From: Bacteroidota bacterium
GTDB lineage: Bacteria; Bacteroidota; Ignavibacteria; Ignavibacteriales; Ignavibacteriaceae
Direction of reading: 5' to 3'
Assembly: GCA_022567875.1 (NCBI GenBank)
Contig: JADFGB010000002.1
Coordinates: 1-18,008 of the forward strand
Length of the DNA: 18,008 nucleotides
The notes under the pieces are model-generated. The model was not told the origin of the DNA and did no database searches. It saw only the letters and a program-made list of their open reading frames with translations. Below are positions 1 to 7,705 of the stretch, piece by piece; the first letter of the stretch is position 1; every line of letters begins with the position of its first letter. The translations under genes were made by a program, and so were the position numbers.

Positions 1-1095
1 TATGGCTTGTTGGCTGAGAATGCAGATTTCTCTGCAATCTGTAAAGAATCGGATATAAAATTTATTGGACCTTCACCCGATATGATAAATGCAATGGGTA
101 ATAAATCTTTTGCCAAAGAAACAATGAAAAAAAATGGTGTACCCGTAATTCCTGGAAGTGACGGAGTTATTGAAAGCATAAAAGAAGGGAAATCTTTAGC
201 CGCAGAAATTGGTTACCCGGTAATCATAAAAGCATCAGCCGGAGGCGGTGGAAAGGGAATGAGAATTGCATGGAAAGAGAATGAATTTGAAAACGCTTTT
301 AATACTGCAAAATCAGAGGCAGCAATTTCTTTTGGTAAAGATGATGTTTACGTTGAAAAATTTATTGAAAATCCCCGTCATATAGAAATACAAATAATGG
401 GGGATATGTATGGTAACGCTCATCATTACGGTGAAAGAGACTGTTCTATTCAGAGACGACATCAAAAACTACTTGAGGAATCACCCTCTCCCGCAATTGA
501 CGAAGTAACAAGAAACAAGATGGGTGAAGCAGCTTTGCTCGGTGTTAAAGCTGTAAATTATGAAGGTGCAGGTACTTTTGAATTCTTATTAGATAAAAAT
601 AAAGATTTCTACTTTATGGAAATGAATACGAGAATTCAGGTTGAACATCCCGTTACTGAAACCGTGTACGGCGTAGATTTAATAAGACAGCAAATATTGG
701 TTGCTTCCGGTGAAAAAATAGAAACACTCCCGCGCAAGCCCATAGGACACAGTATAGAATTCAGAATAAATGCCGAAGATCCTTCAGCAGATTTCAGACC
801 TTCTCCGGGCTTGATTCAGTCATTGCATTTCCCCGGTGGATATGGAATCAGAATAGATTCACACATTTATCACGGTTATACTATACCTCCCTATTATGAT
901 TCACTAATTGCAAAATTAATTGTATGGGGAAAAAACAGAGAGCATGCAATAATGAGGGGACGAAGAGCATTAGAAGAATTTACTGTCGAAGGAATAAATA
1001 CTACTATTCCTTTCCATTTAAAAATACTTGAAGATGAAAAATTCCTGAGCGGTAATTTTGATACCGGTTTTATGGATGATTTTAAATATGAATAA
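1..1095 (+). CDS. accC: Biotin carboxylase subunit of acetyl-CoA carboxylase, 5' end cut off by the window
   Basis: ATP-dependent carboxylation of biotin on the biotin carrier protein, the first half-reaction of malonyl-CoA synthesis for fatty acids; cytoplasmic. The reading frame is open from base 1 (Tyr-Gly-Leu-Leu-Ala-Glu-Asn), matching the family's conserved YGFLAEN segment, so the gene starts upstream. By comparison with the usual length of about 450 residues, roughly the first 80 are missing. Visible parts are the ATP-grasp glycine-rich loop (KASAGGGGKGMRIA), the GERDCSIQRRHQK segment, and the catalytic EMNTRIQVEHPVTE stretch; the C-terminal domain includes RINAEDP. The TTG at 7 is not the real start. 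A propionyl- or pyruvate-carboxylase biotin carboxylase domain is possible, but the protein stops where a stand-alone AccC should (DDFKYE), so I prefer AccC. The accB gene would be expected just upstream of the window. Confidence 0.93.
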   Translation, partial: YGLLAENADFSAICKESDIKFIGPSPDMINAMGNKSFAKETMKKNGVPVIPGSDGVIESIKEGKSLAAEIGYPVIIKASAGGGGKGMRIAWKENEFENAFNTAKSEAAISFGKDDVYVEKFIENPRHIEIQIMGDMYGNAHHYGERDCSIQRRHQKLLEESPSPAIDEVTRNKMGEAALLGVKAVNYEGAGTFEFLLDKNKDFYFMEMNTRIQVEHPVTETVYGVDLIRQQILVASGEKIETLPRKPIGHSIEFRINAEDPSADFRPSPGLIQSLHFPGGYGIRIDSHIYHGYTIPPYYDSLIAKLIVWGKNREHAIMRGRRALEEFTVEGINTTIPFHLKILEDEKFLSGNFDTGFMDDFKYE

Positions 1096-1142
1096 AATTT
1101 TATTTAGTATAATTGACTGATTAAAAGGTTAAAGAGGTAATA

Positions 1143-1523
1143 ATGAATTTCCCGGAAAATCTAAAATACAGTGATGATCACGAATGGATATTAGTAGAGG
1201 GTAATGTAGCAACAATTGGCATTACCGATTATGCACAAAATGAGTTAGGTGATATTGTCTTTGTTGATATAGACCCTAACTTATCAGACGTACATGCTGG
1301 CGAAACACTCGGTACAATTGAAGCCGTAAAAACTGTAAGTGATCTACTTGTACCCTGTAGCGGAAAAATTATTGAAATAAATGAAGCATTAGCCGATGCC
1401 CCTGAAGATGTTAATACCGATCCCTACGGTAAAGGTTGGATGATAAAAATTGAAATATCCAATTCCTCAGAAATTGAAAAATTGCTGGATGTAGAAGCTT
1501 ATAAAAATAAGATTGGACAATAA
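1143..1523 (+). CDS. gcvH: Glycine cleavage system H protein
   Basis: Lipoyl carrier of the glycine cleavage complex: it shuttles the aminomethyl group from the P protein (GcvP) to the T protein (GcvT) and is reoxidised by the L protein; cytoplasmic. The 126 residues match the family length. The N-terminal YSDDHEW and GITDYAQNELGDIVFVD segments are diagnostic, and the lipoylated lysine is Lys63 in ETLGTIEAVKTVSD. The start is supported by AGAGG about 7 bases upstream. It lies 47 bases after accC. A TATAAT hexamer at 1108-1113 in that gap could be a -10 box, but I see no matching -35, so it may simply be co-transcribed with accC. None of the partner genes (gcvT, gcvP) is in the window. The protein has the full acyl-carrier fold and looks intact. 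Confidence 0.96.
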   Translation: MNFPENLKYSDDHEWILVEGNVATIGITDYAQNELGDIVFVDIDPNLSDVHAGETLGTIEAVKTVSDLLVPCSGKIIEINEALADAPEDVNTDPYGKGWMIKIEISNSSEIEKLLDVEAYKNKIGQ

Positions 1524-1578
1524 TTAGTTATTTATTAATATTTCCTTTTACATCTTTTCATAGATGATTTATTCCAGT

Positions 1579-1609
1579 AAACAAAATCTTACATAGCAAA
1601 ATTTTGTTT
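1579..1609 (+). terminator. AT-rich inverted repeat between gcvH and guaA, possible weak terminator
   Basis: Nine-base perfect arms (AAACAAAAT at 1579-1587 and ATTTTGTTT at 1601-1609) separated by 13 bases, followed by a T-rich stretch. It lies 55 bases after the gcvH stop and 33 before guaA. The stem has only one G-C pair, so it would be a poor intrinsic terminator. It could also be a chance repeat in AT-rich DNA. No convincing guaA promoter was found in this gap. Confidence 0.3.
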
Positions 1610-1641
1610 TATTTTAAGTTATATTTTAAATAAAAAAGTTT

Positions 1642-3183
1642 ATGACCTCAGAAGAGAAAATACTAATTATTGATTTTGGCTCTCAGTATACACAACTTAT
1701 TGCCAGAAGAATAAGAGAAGCCAAAGTATTTTCTATTATCAAACCTTATTCTATTTCAATTGATGAGATACAAGAATTAGAACCTAATGGAATCATATTA
1801 TCCGGTGGTCCTCAAAGTGTTTATTCAGAAAATGCTTATTCTGTTCCTGAAGAAATATTCAATCTTGGTATACCTATTTTAGGTATTTGTTATGGATTGC
1901 AGCTCATCTGTAAATTACTAAAAGGAAAAGTTGAACCTGCAAAAAACAGGGAATATGGAAAATCCATTATTAAAATTGAAGAAGAAAACAAATTATTTTT
2001 AGATGTGAAGAAATCATCATCAGCTTGGATGAGCCACGGAGATTTAATTACACAATTACCTGAAAATTTTATAAACTTAGCTATATCTGATTCATCACCA
2101 AACTGTGCAATAGCAAATACAGATAGAAACATTTACGGCGTTCAATTCCATCCTGAAGTAAACCATACAGAAGAGGGGGAAAAAATAATTAGAAACTTTC
2201 TTTTTGAAATCTGTAAATGTAAAGGCCTTTGGAAGTCTTCTAATTTTATTGAATCAACAATAATTGATATTCAAAATAAAATTGGTTCATCTAAGGCAAT
2301 ATGTGCTTTAAGTGGAGGTGTCGATTCTACTGTTGCAGCTGTAATTATGAAAAAAGCAATCGGGGATAATCTTATTTGCGTTCATATCGACACAGGACTT
2401 ATGAGAAAAAACGAAAGCGAAAAAATTGAAATTGTTTTCAGAGATGAATTAAATTTAGATGTAGTTTTTATCAATGCAGTTGATATATTCTTAAAAAGAT
2501 TGGAAGGTATTTCTAACCCTGAAGAGAAAAGGAAAATAATAGGAAAAACTTTTATAGAACTTTTTGAAACAGAAGCTAAAAAATATTCTGATTTAAAATT
2601 TCTTGTTCAGGGGACTTTATATCCAGATGTTATTGAATCATCTCCAGTTGCGGGGACTTCAAAAACAATTAAAACACATCACAATGTTGGCGGTTTACCC
2701 GAGGAAATGGATTTATTGTTAATAGAACCATTCAGAGAATTATTTAAAGACGAAGTAAGAAATATCGGCAGAGAATTAAAAATACCCGATTCATTTATAG
2801 AAAGACACCCTTTTCCAGGCCCTGGTTTAGCAGTCAGGGTAATTGGAGAAATTACTAAAGAGAGACTTGAGATTTTAAAAGAAGCAGACGATATTTTTAT
2901 AACGGAGATAAAAAATGAAAATCTTTATTCTGAAATATGGCAGGCTTTTGCAGTACTTCTACCTGTTCAAACTGTGGGTGTGATGGGTGACTCTCGTACT
3001 TATGAAAATGTTTTAGCATTAAGAGCAATTACTTCAACTGATGGTATGACTGCCGATTGGTTCAATTTTAACTCTAACTTTTTATCAAATGTCTCTAACA
3101 AAATTATCAATAATGTTAGGGGAGTAAATAGAGTTGTTTATGATATTAGCTCAAAACCTCCTGCAACAATTGAGTGGGAATAA
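1642..3183 (+). CDS. guaA: GMP synthase (glutamine-hydrolysing)
   Basis: Converts XMP, ATP and glutamine to GMP, the last step of de novo GMP synthesis; cytoplasmic dimer. It is 513 residues, the normal length. Residues 1-190 are a class I glutamine amidotransferase domain with nucleophile Cys83 (GICYGLQ) and the His170/Glu172 pair (GVQFHPE). Residues about 215-395 are the ATP pyrophosphatase domain with the PP-loop SGGVDST at 224-230. The C-terminal dimerisation domain has FPGPGLAVRV and ends with the conserved KPPATIEWE. The ATG at 1642 gives the expected MTSEEKILIIDFGSQYTQLIARR start, although no Shine-Dalgarno sequence is visible (AAATAAAAAAGTTT precedes it). It seems to head a run guaA, TPR protein, LpoA-like protein, radC, with overlapping or nearly touching ends. 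Confidence 0.98.
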   Translation: MTSEEKILIIDFGSQYTQLIARRIREAKVFSIIKPYSISIDEIQELEPNGIILSGGPQSVYSENAYSVPEEIFNLGIPILGICYGLQLICKLLKGKVEPAKNREYGKSIIKIEEENKLFLDVKKSSSAWMSHGDLITQLPENFINLAISDSSPNCAIANTDRNIYGVQFHPEVNHTEEGEKIIRNFLFEICKCKGLWKSSNFIESTIIDIQNKIGSSKAICALSGGVDSTVAAVIMKKAIGDNLICVHIDTGLMRKNESEKIEIVFRDELNLDVVFINAVDIFLKRLEGISNPEEKRKIIGKTFIELFETEAKKYSDLKFLVQGTLYPDVIESSPVAGTSKTIKTHHNVGGLPEEMDLLLIEPFRELFKDEVRNIGRELKIPDSFIERHPFPGPGLAVRVIGEITKERLEILKEADDIFITEIKNENLYSEIWQAFAVLLPVQTVGVMGDSRTYENVLALRAITSTDGMTADWFNFNSNFLSNVSNKIINNVRGVNRVVYDISSKPPATIEWE

Positions 3184-4094
3184 TTTTGGATAATAATCTT
3201 CAAATTGAATTTAAATTAAATAATGCCAAAAAATTTGCTGCATCAGGTAAATATTTACACGCTTCACAATTATATAAATCTTTAATTGAAGATTTTCCTG
3301 ATAATTCAGAACCATATTTTCAACTTGCACAATTATATCAAGATCAAAACCTATCTAAAGAAGCTGAAAATTTATTATTAAGTTATTTAGTTGGACATCC
3401 TGACAGAATTGATGTAATAATTTATTTAGCACAAATATATTTACAAAGTTCAAAATGGGACGAGATGATCGAAATTCTATCATCAGTTACACCAGCTGAA
3501 GATCCTATCTCTTTATTTCTGATAGGTCATGCATATTTTATGCTTGAAGATTTTGAAATTGCAAAAATAAATTTTGAAAACTTTTTAAAATTTAATAATG
3601 AACCGGAATTATTTTATGAGACTCAATTGTTTTTATCTAAAATTTATCTTTCTCAGAATAAATTTAATAAAGCTTTAGAATATGCTAAAAAATCAGAAAA
3701 GTTCTATTCAAATTATTGGGAAGTTAAATTTATTTATGCCAAGATTTATTTAAGCACCAAAATGATAAACCATGCAATTAAAAATATTGAAACTTGTATA
3801 AAAATGAATACCGCAAATTATAAGGTATATAAATTAGCTGGCGAAATTTATTATAAAGCTGAAGATTTTATAAAATCAGAAGAATTTTTTATAAAAAGTA
3901 TTAATCTAAATGATAACAATAGCACGGAGCTTTACATTAAACTTGCGGACATTTGCATAAAAAACAAAAAAAATTATGAAGCTGTTAATTATTATGATTT
4001 GACATTAAAAATAAATTCGAAACATAAAGTAGCTTTAAAAGGTAAAAAAAAAGCTTTATCATTAATGAAAAATCAGAATGCTTATAATGAATAA
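3174..4094 (+). CDS. TPR-repeat protein of unknown function
   Basis: A cytoplasmic-looking protein of about 306 residues with no signal peptide or membrane segment, made almost entirely of helical tetratricopeptide-like repeats. Repeat units begin near residues 15, 48, 80, 112, 150, 184, 220 and 255, with typical features such as a small residue at helix A position 8, Tyr-rich positions and A-x-x-x-Y/F spacing (for example ASQLYKSLIEDFPDNSEPYFQLA). It probably acts as a protein-protein scaffold; no catalytic residues are visible. The start is uncertain: a GTG at 3174 overlaps the end of guaA by 10 bases, while a TTG at 3186 is the other in-frame choice, and neither has a clear ribosome binding site. 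Overlap with guaA upstream and the secreted TPR/binding-fold gene downstream suggests co-transcription. I do not recognise a named family. Confidence 0.8.
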   Translation: MGIILDNNLQIEFKLNNAKKFAASGKYLHASQLYKSLIEDFPDNSEPYFQLAQLYQDQNLSKEAENLLLSYLVGHPDRIDVIIYLAQIYLQSSKWDEMIEILSSVTPAEDPISLFLIGHAYFMLEDFEIAKINFENFLKFNNEPELFYETQLFLSKIYLSQNKFNKALEYAKKSEKFYSNYWEVKFIYAKIYLSTKMINHAIKNIETCIKMNTANYKVYKLAGEIYYKAEDFIKSEEFFIKSINLNDNNSTELYIKLADICIKNKKNYEAVNYYDLTLKINSKHKVALKGKKKALSLMKNQNAYNE

Positions 4095-5838
4095 AACTAA
4101 AATTCTAATTTTCTTTATAGTACTTGTTTTTTATTCAATATCTTATTCACAGATTGTTCAAAATTTAATTGATATTAGATTTAATACGGCTGTAAAATTA
4201 TTTGAAAAAGGTAATTACTCAACTGCATTAGAAACTTTTGAATGGATAATTGATAATAATGAATTAAACTCTAAAACCACTGTATCATATTTATTTAAAG
4301 CAAAATCAGAATTAAGATTAAACAAATTTAAGAATGCTAACATTACACTAAATAAATTATTACAGTACTATCCCGACAGTAAATATCGGAACGAAGCATT
4401 GCTTACTCTTTCAAAGTTATACTATAAAATGAAAGACTACTTTGGGGAGATGAGTAAAATTGTACAACTCATTAGTGAAACAACTTTACCCTATTATGTT
4501 CATTATGCTAAATCAACCGGAAAAAAAATAGCATTAAATTATCTTTCATCTTTAGATTTAATAAGAATTTATGGTAAATATAAAAGTGAAATTATAACAC
4601 CCTATATTCTATACCTACTTGGACAGATTTATTTTAAGGAAGGGGATATACAGAGTTCAAAAAACTCATTTAAAGAGATATTAAATCTTTATCCAAAATC
4701 TGCTGAGTACAATGATGCTTTAAATCTTTATAAACACGGTGGATTTGAAAGAAGATTAACTTCTACCGAAACAATAATAGGTGTTATACTACCATTTGGA
4801 AAGAACGAAGACAAGCATTCTCCAGTTAATGAGATCTTGGAAGGAATACGTTTTGCAGTTGATGAGTTTAATAAAACTCATGATGAAAAAATAGGTTTAT
4901 TAGTTAGAAATTCAGAAAGAAACCGCGAAAAAATTTTTGAAATTAGAGATGAGTTGGAAGATATACCTGCATTAAAAGCTGTTATAGGTCCTCTTTTTAG
5001 CGATGAAGTAAAATATGCTAATGAAGCATTTTATAGGACTGATATTCCACTTATTTCTCCTACTGCTACGGAAAACGGTTTGTCTTTACAAAATGTAAAT
5101 TTTTTTCAAGCTAATCCATCTTTTGAAACACGCGGAAGAGTAATGGCAAATTATGCATTTCATATTGACACTATAAGAAGAGCAGCAATTTTAAAAGCAA
5201 GTGACACTTATTCTGCAAAATTAGCGCAAGCATTTGCTGAAGAGTTTACAAGATTGGGGGGAGAGATATGGGTTAATTCAGATTATCAAAGCGGTAAATA
5301 TAATTTTAAAGAAAGTGTTGATAAAATAAATCAATTTAGAGATACGCTACAATGTATTTATATTCCTGTTTCCAGCAGTAACGATGCTGCTTACGTGCTT
5401 TCTTATTTAGTTATTGACAGTTTACAAGTGGATAGTTTGAATATAAAAATTTATGGGAACCAAGATTGGTTTTCATCAAAATTATTAAAACCATCGGCTA
5501 CAATTGGCAGTAATCTTATTTTTACATCTGATTATTTTATTCCTTTCAGAAATAGAAATTATAAACATTTTAACAGAAAATATTTTGAACAAAATAAATA
5601 TGACTCAAATAGAAATGTTCTCTATGGTTACGATGTTACAAAGTTCTTACTTTCAATATTAAATGTAAACGGAGATAATGTTTATTCAGTTGCACAAGCT
5701 TTAAAAACAAGCAAAGAAATAAATGGAATTCATAATAATTTTTTATTTGACAATAACAGAATAAATAAGATTCTAAATATTGTTAAATATAGAAATGGTA
5801 TTTTTAGACTAATTAAAAGATATAAAATAAACGATTAA
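4087..5838 (+). CDS. Secreted TPR plus type 1 periplasmic-binding-fold protein, LpoA-like architecture
   Basis: Exported protein of 583 residues. Residues 1-21 are a signal peptide (Lys-rich start, hydrophobic core, SYS before Gln22) without a lipobox cysteine. Residues about 25-215 hold TPR-like helical repeats (for example LFEKGNYSTALETFEWII and YLLGQIYFKEGDIQSSKNSF). From about residue 229 a type 1 periplasmic binding fold begins (TIIGVILPFG, AVIGPLFSDEV, IPLISPTATE), as in branched-chain amino acid receptors. TPR followed by this fold is the layout of LpoA, the outer-membrane activator of penicillin-binding protein 1A, but a solute receptor is the other possibility and the missing lipobox argues against a direct LpoA equivalent. 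I chose ATG 4087, which gives a clean signal peptide; ATG 4078 would add three residues. It overlaps the preceding gene by 8 bases, with radC following after 14. Confidence 0.82.
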   Translation: MNKTKILIFFIVLVFYSISYSQIVQNLIDIRFNTAVKLFEKGNYSTALETFEWIIDNNELNSKTTVSYLFKAKSELRLNKFKNANITLNKLLQYYPDSKYRNEALLTLSKLYYKMKDYFGEMSKIVQLISETTLPYYVHYAKSTGKKIALNYLSSLDLIRIYGKYKSEIITPYILYLLGQIYFKEGDIQSSKNSFKEILNLYPKSAEYNDALNLYKHGGFERRLTSTETIIGVILPFGKNEDKHSPVNEILEGIRFAVDEFNKTHDEKIGLLVRNSERNREKIFEIRDELEDIPALKAVIGPLFSDEVKYANEAFYRTDIPLISPTATENGLSLQNVNFFQANPSFETRGRVMANYAFHIDTIRRAAILKASDTYSAKLAQAFAEEFTRLGGEIWVNSDYQSGKYNFKESVDKINQFRDTLQCIYIPVSSSNDAAYVLSYLVIDSLQVDSLNIKIYGNQDWFSSKLLKPSATIGSNLIFTSDYFIPFRNRNYKHFNRKYFEQNKYDSNRNVLYGYDVTKFLLSILNVNGDNVYSVAQALKTSKEINGIHNNFLFDNNRINKILNIVKYRNGIFRLIKRYKIND

Positions 5839-5852
5839 TAATAAGGTGTGTT

Positions 5853-6533
5853 ATTCTAACCGTAAAAGAATTACCTATTGATGATAGGCCAAGAGAAAAA
5901 TTAAAATTAAGAGGAGAACAAAGCCTTACCGATGCAGAACTAATTGCTATTCTTTTAAGAACGGGCACAAAGGGCAAATCAGTAATTACTCTTGCACAAG
6001 AATTAATTTCCACTTATGGAAACTTAGCTAAGTTATCTACAAAATCTTTTTCAACATTTATGAAAATATCGGGTATAGGAAAAGATAAAACTGCAACCTT
6101 ATTAGCAGCATTTGAATTGAGCAGGAGAATTCAATCACAAAAAAAATGGTTTTCAGATAAGAAAATTACTTCTCCAAGAGAAGTAGCAGAAATATTTATT
6201 CCCCTTTTAAAAGATGAATTAAAGGAAAAATTTTTAATTATAAATTTGAATTCTGCAAATAAAATTATAAATTATAACATAATATCAATTGGTAATTTAA
6301 ATTCAAGTATAGTGCACCCTAGGGAAGTATTTAAATCTGCAATTGAGAATAGTGCAGCAAGTATTATATTGATGCATAATCATCCTAGCGGAAATTGTAC
6401 ACCTAGTGAGGAGGATAAAAAATTGACTAAAAAATTAGTCGAATCAGGTAAACTTTTGGATATACCTGTTTTTGACCATATTATTATTGCAGGAAATTCT
6501 TACACAAGCTTTTTAGAAAAAAAAATAATTTAG
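5853..6533 (+). CDS. radC: RadC family JAB/MPN metalloprotein, apparently starting at ATT
   Basis: RadC/YicR-type protein, once linked to DNA repair, true role unsettled. The family's N-terminal segment is encoded from about 5859 (TVKELPIDDRPREK, then LTDAELIAILLRTGTKGKSV), but this frame has no ATG, GTG or TTG between the preceding stop (5823) and ATG 6060, which is inside the helix-hairpin-helix. ATT at 5853 gives 226 residues, the normal family length, and has AAGG six bases upstream (5843-5846). Domains on that numbering: helix-hairpin-helix around residues 72-89 (ISGIGKDKTATLL) and a JAMM metal site His175-x-His177-Pro-Ser-Gly with Ser185 and Asp188. It lies 14 bases after the secreted TPR gene. 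The family call is firm; the start codon is inferred, and a sequencing error or rare initiation are alternatives. Confidence 0.9.
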   Translation: MLTVKELPIDDRPREKLKLRGEQSLTDAELIAILLRTGTKGKSVITLAQELISTYGNLAKLSTKSFSTFMKISGIGKDKTATLLAAFELSRRIQSQKKWFSDKKITSPREVAEIFIPLLKDELKEKFLIINLNSANKIINYNIISIGNLNSSIVHPREVFKSAIENSAASIILMHNHPSGNCTPSEEDKKLTKKLVESGKLLDIPVFDHIIIAGNSYTSFLEKKII

Positions 6534-6553
6534 TATGTTTACCATACAAAAAA

Positions 6554-6582
6554 TTGCTAATTCACTATTTTTATTATATATT
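6554..6582 (+). promoter_or_regulatory. Probable promoter of the lipoprotein/LysM unit
   Basis: TTGCTA at 6554-6559 and TATATT at 6577-6582 are separated by exactly 17 bases, a good housekeeping-type pair. Transcription would start near 6590, leaving about 35 bases before the ATG at 6624, with an AAGGAG ribosome site at 6612-6617. It sits in the 90-base gap after radC. The sequence background is AT-rich, so chance matches are easy. Confidence 0.45.
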
Positions 6583-6623
6583 TTAATTCTTTAATAAATT
6601 TAAATACCTTAAAGGAGACTCAA

Positions 6624-6902
6624 ATGGATATAGGCAAAAACATTAAAAATGTAGCATTAGTGTTAGTATTTGCCGTTACTACAAGTGCTTTTGTAGGTTG
6701 CGGTGGAGTAAGCGATGCACAAATGCTAGATTTAAACAACCTGAAAGCGGAAGTTAACTCACTGAAGGCTGAATCGGAAACACTTAAACAGGAAAGAGAG
6801 GATTTGCAGAAATCTATAGCAGAAAAAAATGCAAAACTTGAAGAATGTAAAAGAGTGACTGAAGAGACAAAAGCCAATCTAAATAAAATGAAGAATCAAT
6901 AA
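6624..6902 (+). CDS. Small coiled-coil lipoprotein
   Basis: 92 residues. A short N-terminal region and hydrophobic segment (about residues 9-24) lead to a lipobox-like FVGC with Cys26, so the mature protein is probably lipid-anchored at that cysteine. Phe at the -3 position is less usual than Leu. Residues about 33-90 are a continuous, highly charged heptad-like helix (LKAEVNSLKAESETLKQE and following), predicted to form a coiled coil. The overall plan recalls Lpp-type envelope spacers, but there is no sequence identity that lets me name it. A strong AAGGAG at 6612-6617 precedes the ATG. It shares a promoter with the LysM protein downstream, and the two probably work together at the envelope. 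I do not recognise a named family. Confidence 0.82.
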   Translation: MDIGKNIKNVALVLVFAVTTSAFVGCGGVSDAQMLDLNNLKAEVNSLKAESETLKQEREDLQKSIAEKNAKLEECKRVTEETKANLNKMKNQ

Positions 6903-6934
6903 TGGTTTATAAAAAAGAAATTGGAGTAAATTTT

Positions 6935-7615
6935 ATGAAATTAAATAAATCAGTTTTAAGTATCTTCGCTCTTCTTTTATTCTTTTCAGCCAATATATTG
7001 GCACAAGGAGTAGAGATGACCGTAGAAGGATGGGAAGCTAAAATGAAAAGTTTGAAAGCCCAAAAGATATCACTTACAAGTGAAATTGCTTCCTTAAAAA
7101 CAGACGTTAACAATTTAAGAAACACTAAAGTTGAAAGCTATGAAGACTGCATGAATAAATTATACACAATACTTGGCGTAACTGCTGCGGATGTTGATAA
7201 TTTTAGAGTTGCAGTTAATCAACTTGATGGTAGAATTGCAGGACAAGATGGTCCAAAAATTGACAGCCAAAAAGATTTAGATTTATTAAAGCTAAATAAA
7301 ATTAGTGCTTTACCAGAGTTTTACGAGAGAGATAATAGCACTCTTCAAAGAGATCTAGATGCATGGATAGAAGAACCTACTGAAATTGATTATACAGTAG
7401 TTAGAGGAGATAATCTTTGGAATATTGCAAAGAAATCTCAGCATTACGGCAACGGGTTTGCTTGGACAATGATTTATAAAGCAAATCGTGATAAAATTAA
7501 AGACCCTGATTTAATTTATCCTAAACAGGTATTTAAAATTCCAAAGCTTACAGAAGAAGAAAAAGCTAAATACGATAAAATAAGAAGGAACTACAAACCA
7601 GCTCCTGTTCAGTAA
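6935..7615 (+). CDS. Secreted coiled-coil LysM-domain protein
   Basis: 226 residues from ATG 6935. Residues 1-23 are a signal peptide (hydrophobic core, cleavage likely after Ala23 in ILAQ). Residues about 33-63 are a coiled coil (MKSLKAQKISLTSEIASLK). Residues 153-203 form a LysM domain (YTVVRGDNLWNIAKK through IYPKQVFKIP), which in the family binds peptidoglycan. The mature protein is therefore probably periplasmic and wall-associated. ATG 6935 is chosen because a GGAG lies 9 bases before it and it starts the signal peptide directly; ATG 6902, overlapping the previous stop by one base, would add 11 unneeded residues. It lies 32 bases after the lipoprotein gene and is closed by a strong terminator. 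The middle region (70-150) has no recognised domain. Confidence 0.88.
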   Translation: MKLNKSVLSIFALLLFFSANILAQGVEMTVEGWEAKMKSLKAQKISLTSEIASLKTDVNNLRNTKVESYEDCMNKLYTILGVTAADVDNFRVAVNQLDGRIAGQDGPKIDSQKDLDLLKLNKISALPEFYERDNSTLQRDLDAWIEEPTEIDYTVVRGDNLWNIAKKSQHYGNGFAWTMIYKANRDKIKDPDLIYPKQVFKIPKLTEEEKAKYDKIRRNYKPAPVQ

Positions 7616-7646
7616 GTTTGTTTTTAAATATTAATATATATTACTT

Positions 7647-7684
7647 AAAACCCTTATCATTTTTTAAATGATGAGGGTTTTTTT
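7647..7684 (+). terminator. Strong intrinsic terminator after the LysM gene
   Basis: Sixteen-base stem (7647-7662 pairing with 7666-7681, one G-T wobble, three-base TTT loop) with a CCC/GGG core, directly followed by a T run to 7684. It lies 31 bases after the LysM stop. It ends only 21 bases before the phoH ATG, so phoH must depend on read-through or on a promoter that overlaps this hairpin. Confidence 0.88.
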
Positions 7685-7705
7685 ATTTAAATAAAAAATA
7701 AAACA

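Noticed and set aside
6060..6533. radC starting at ATG 6060
   Set aside because: That Met lies in the helix-hairpin-helix region; the conserved N-terminal RadC segment is encoded in the same frame upstream, so the ATG is internal.
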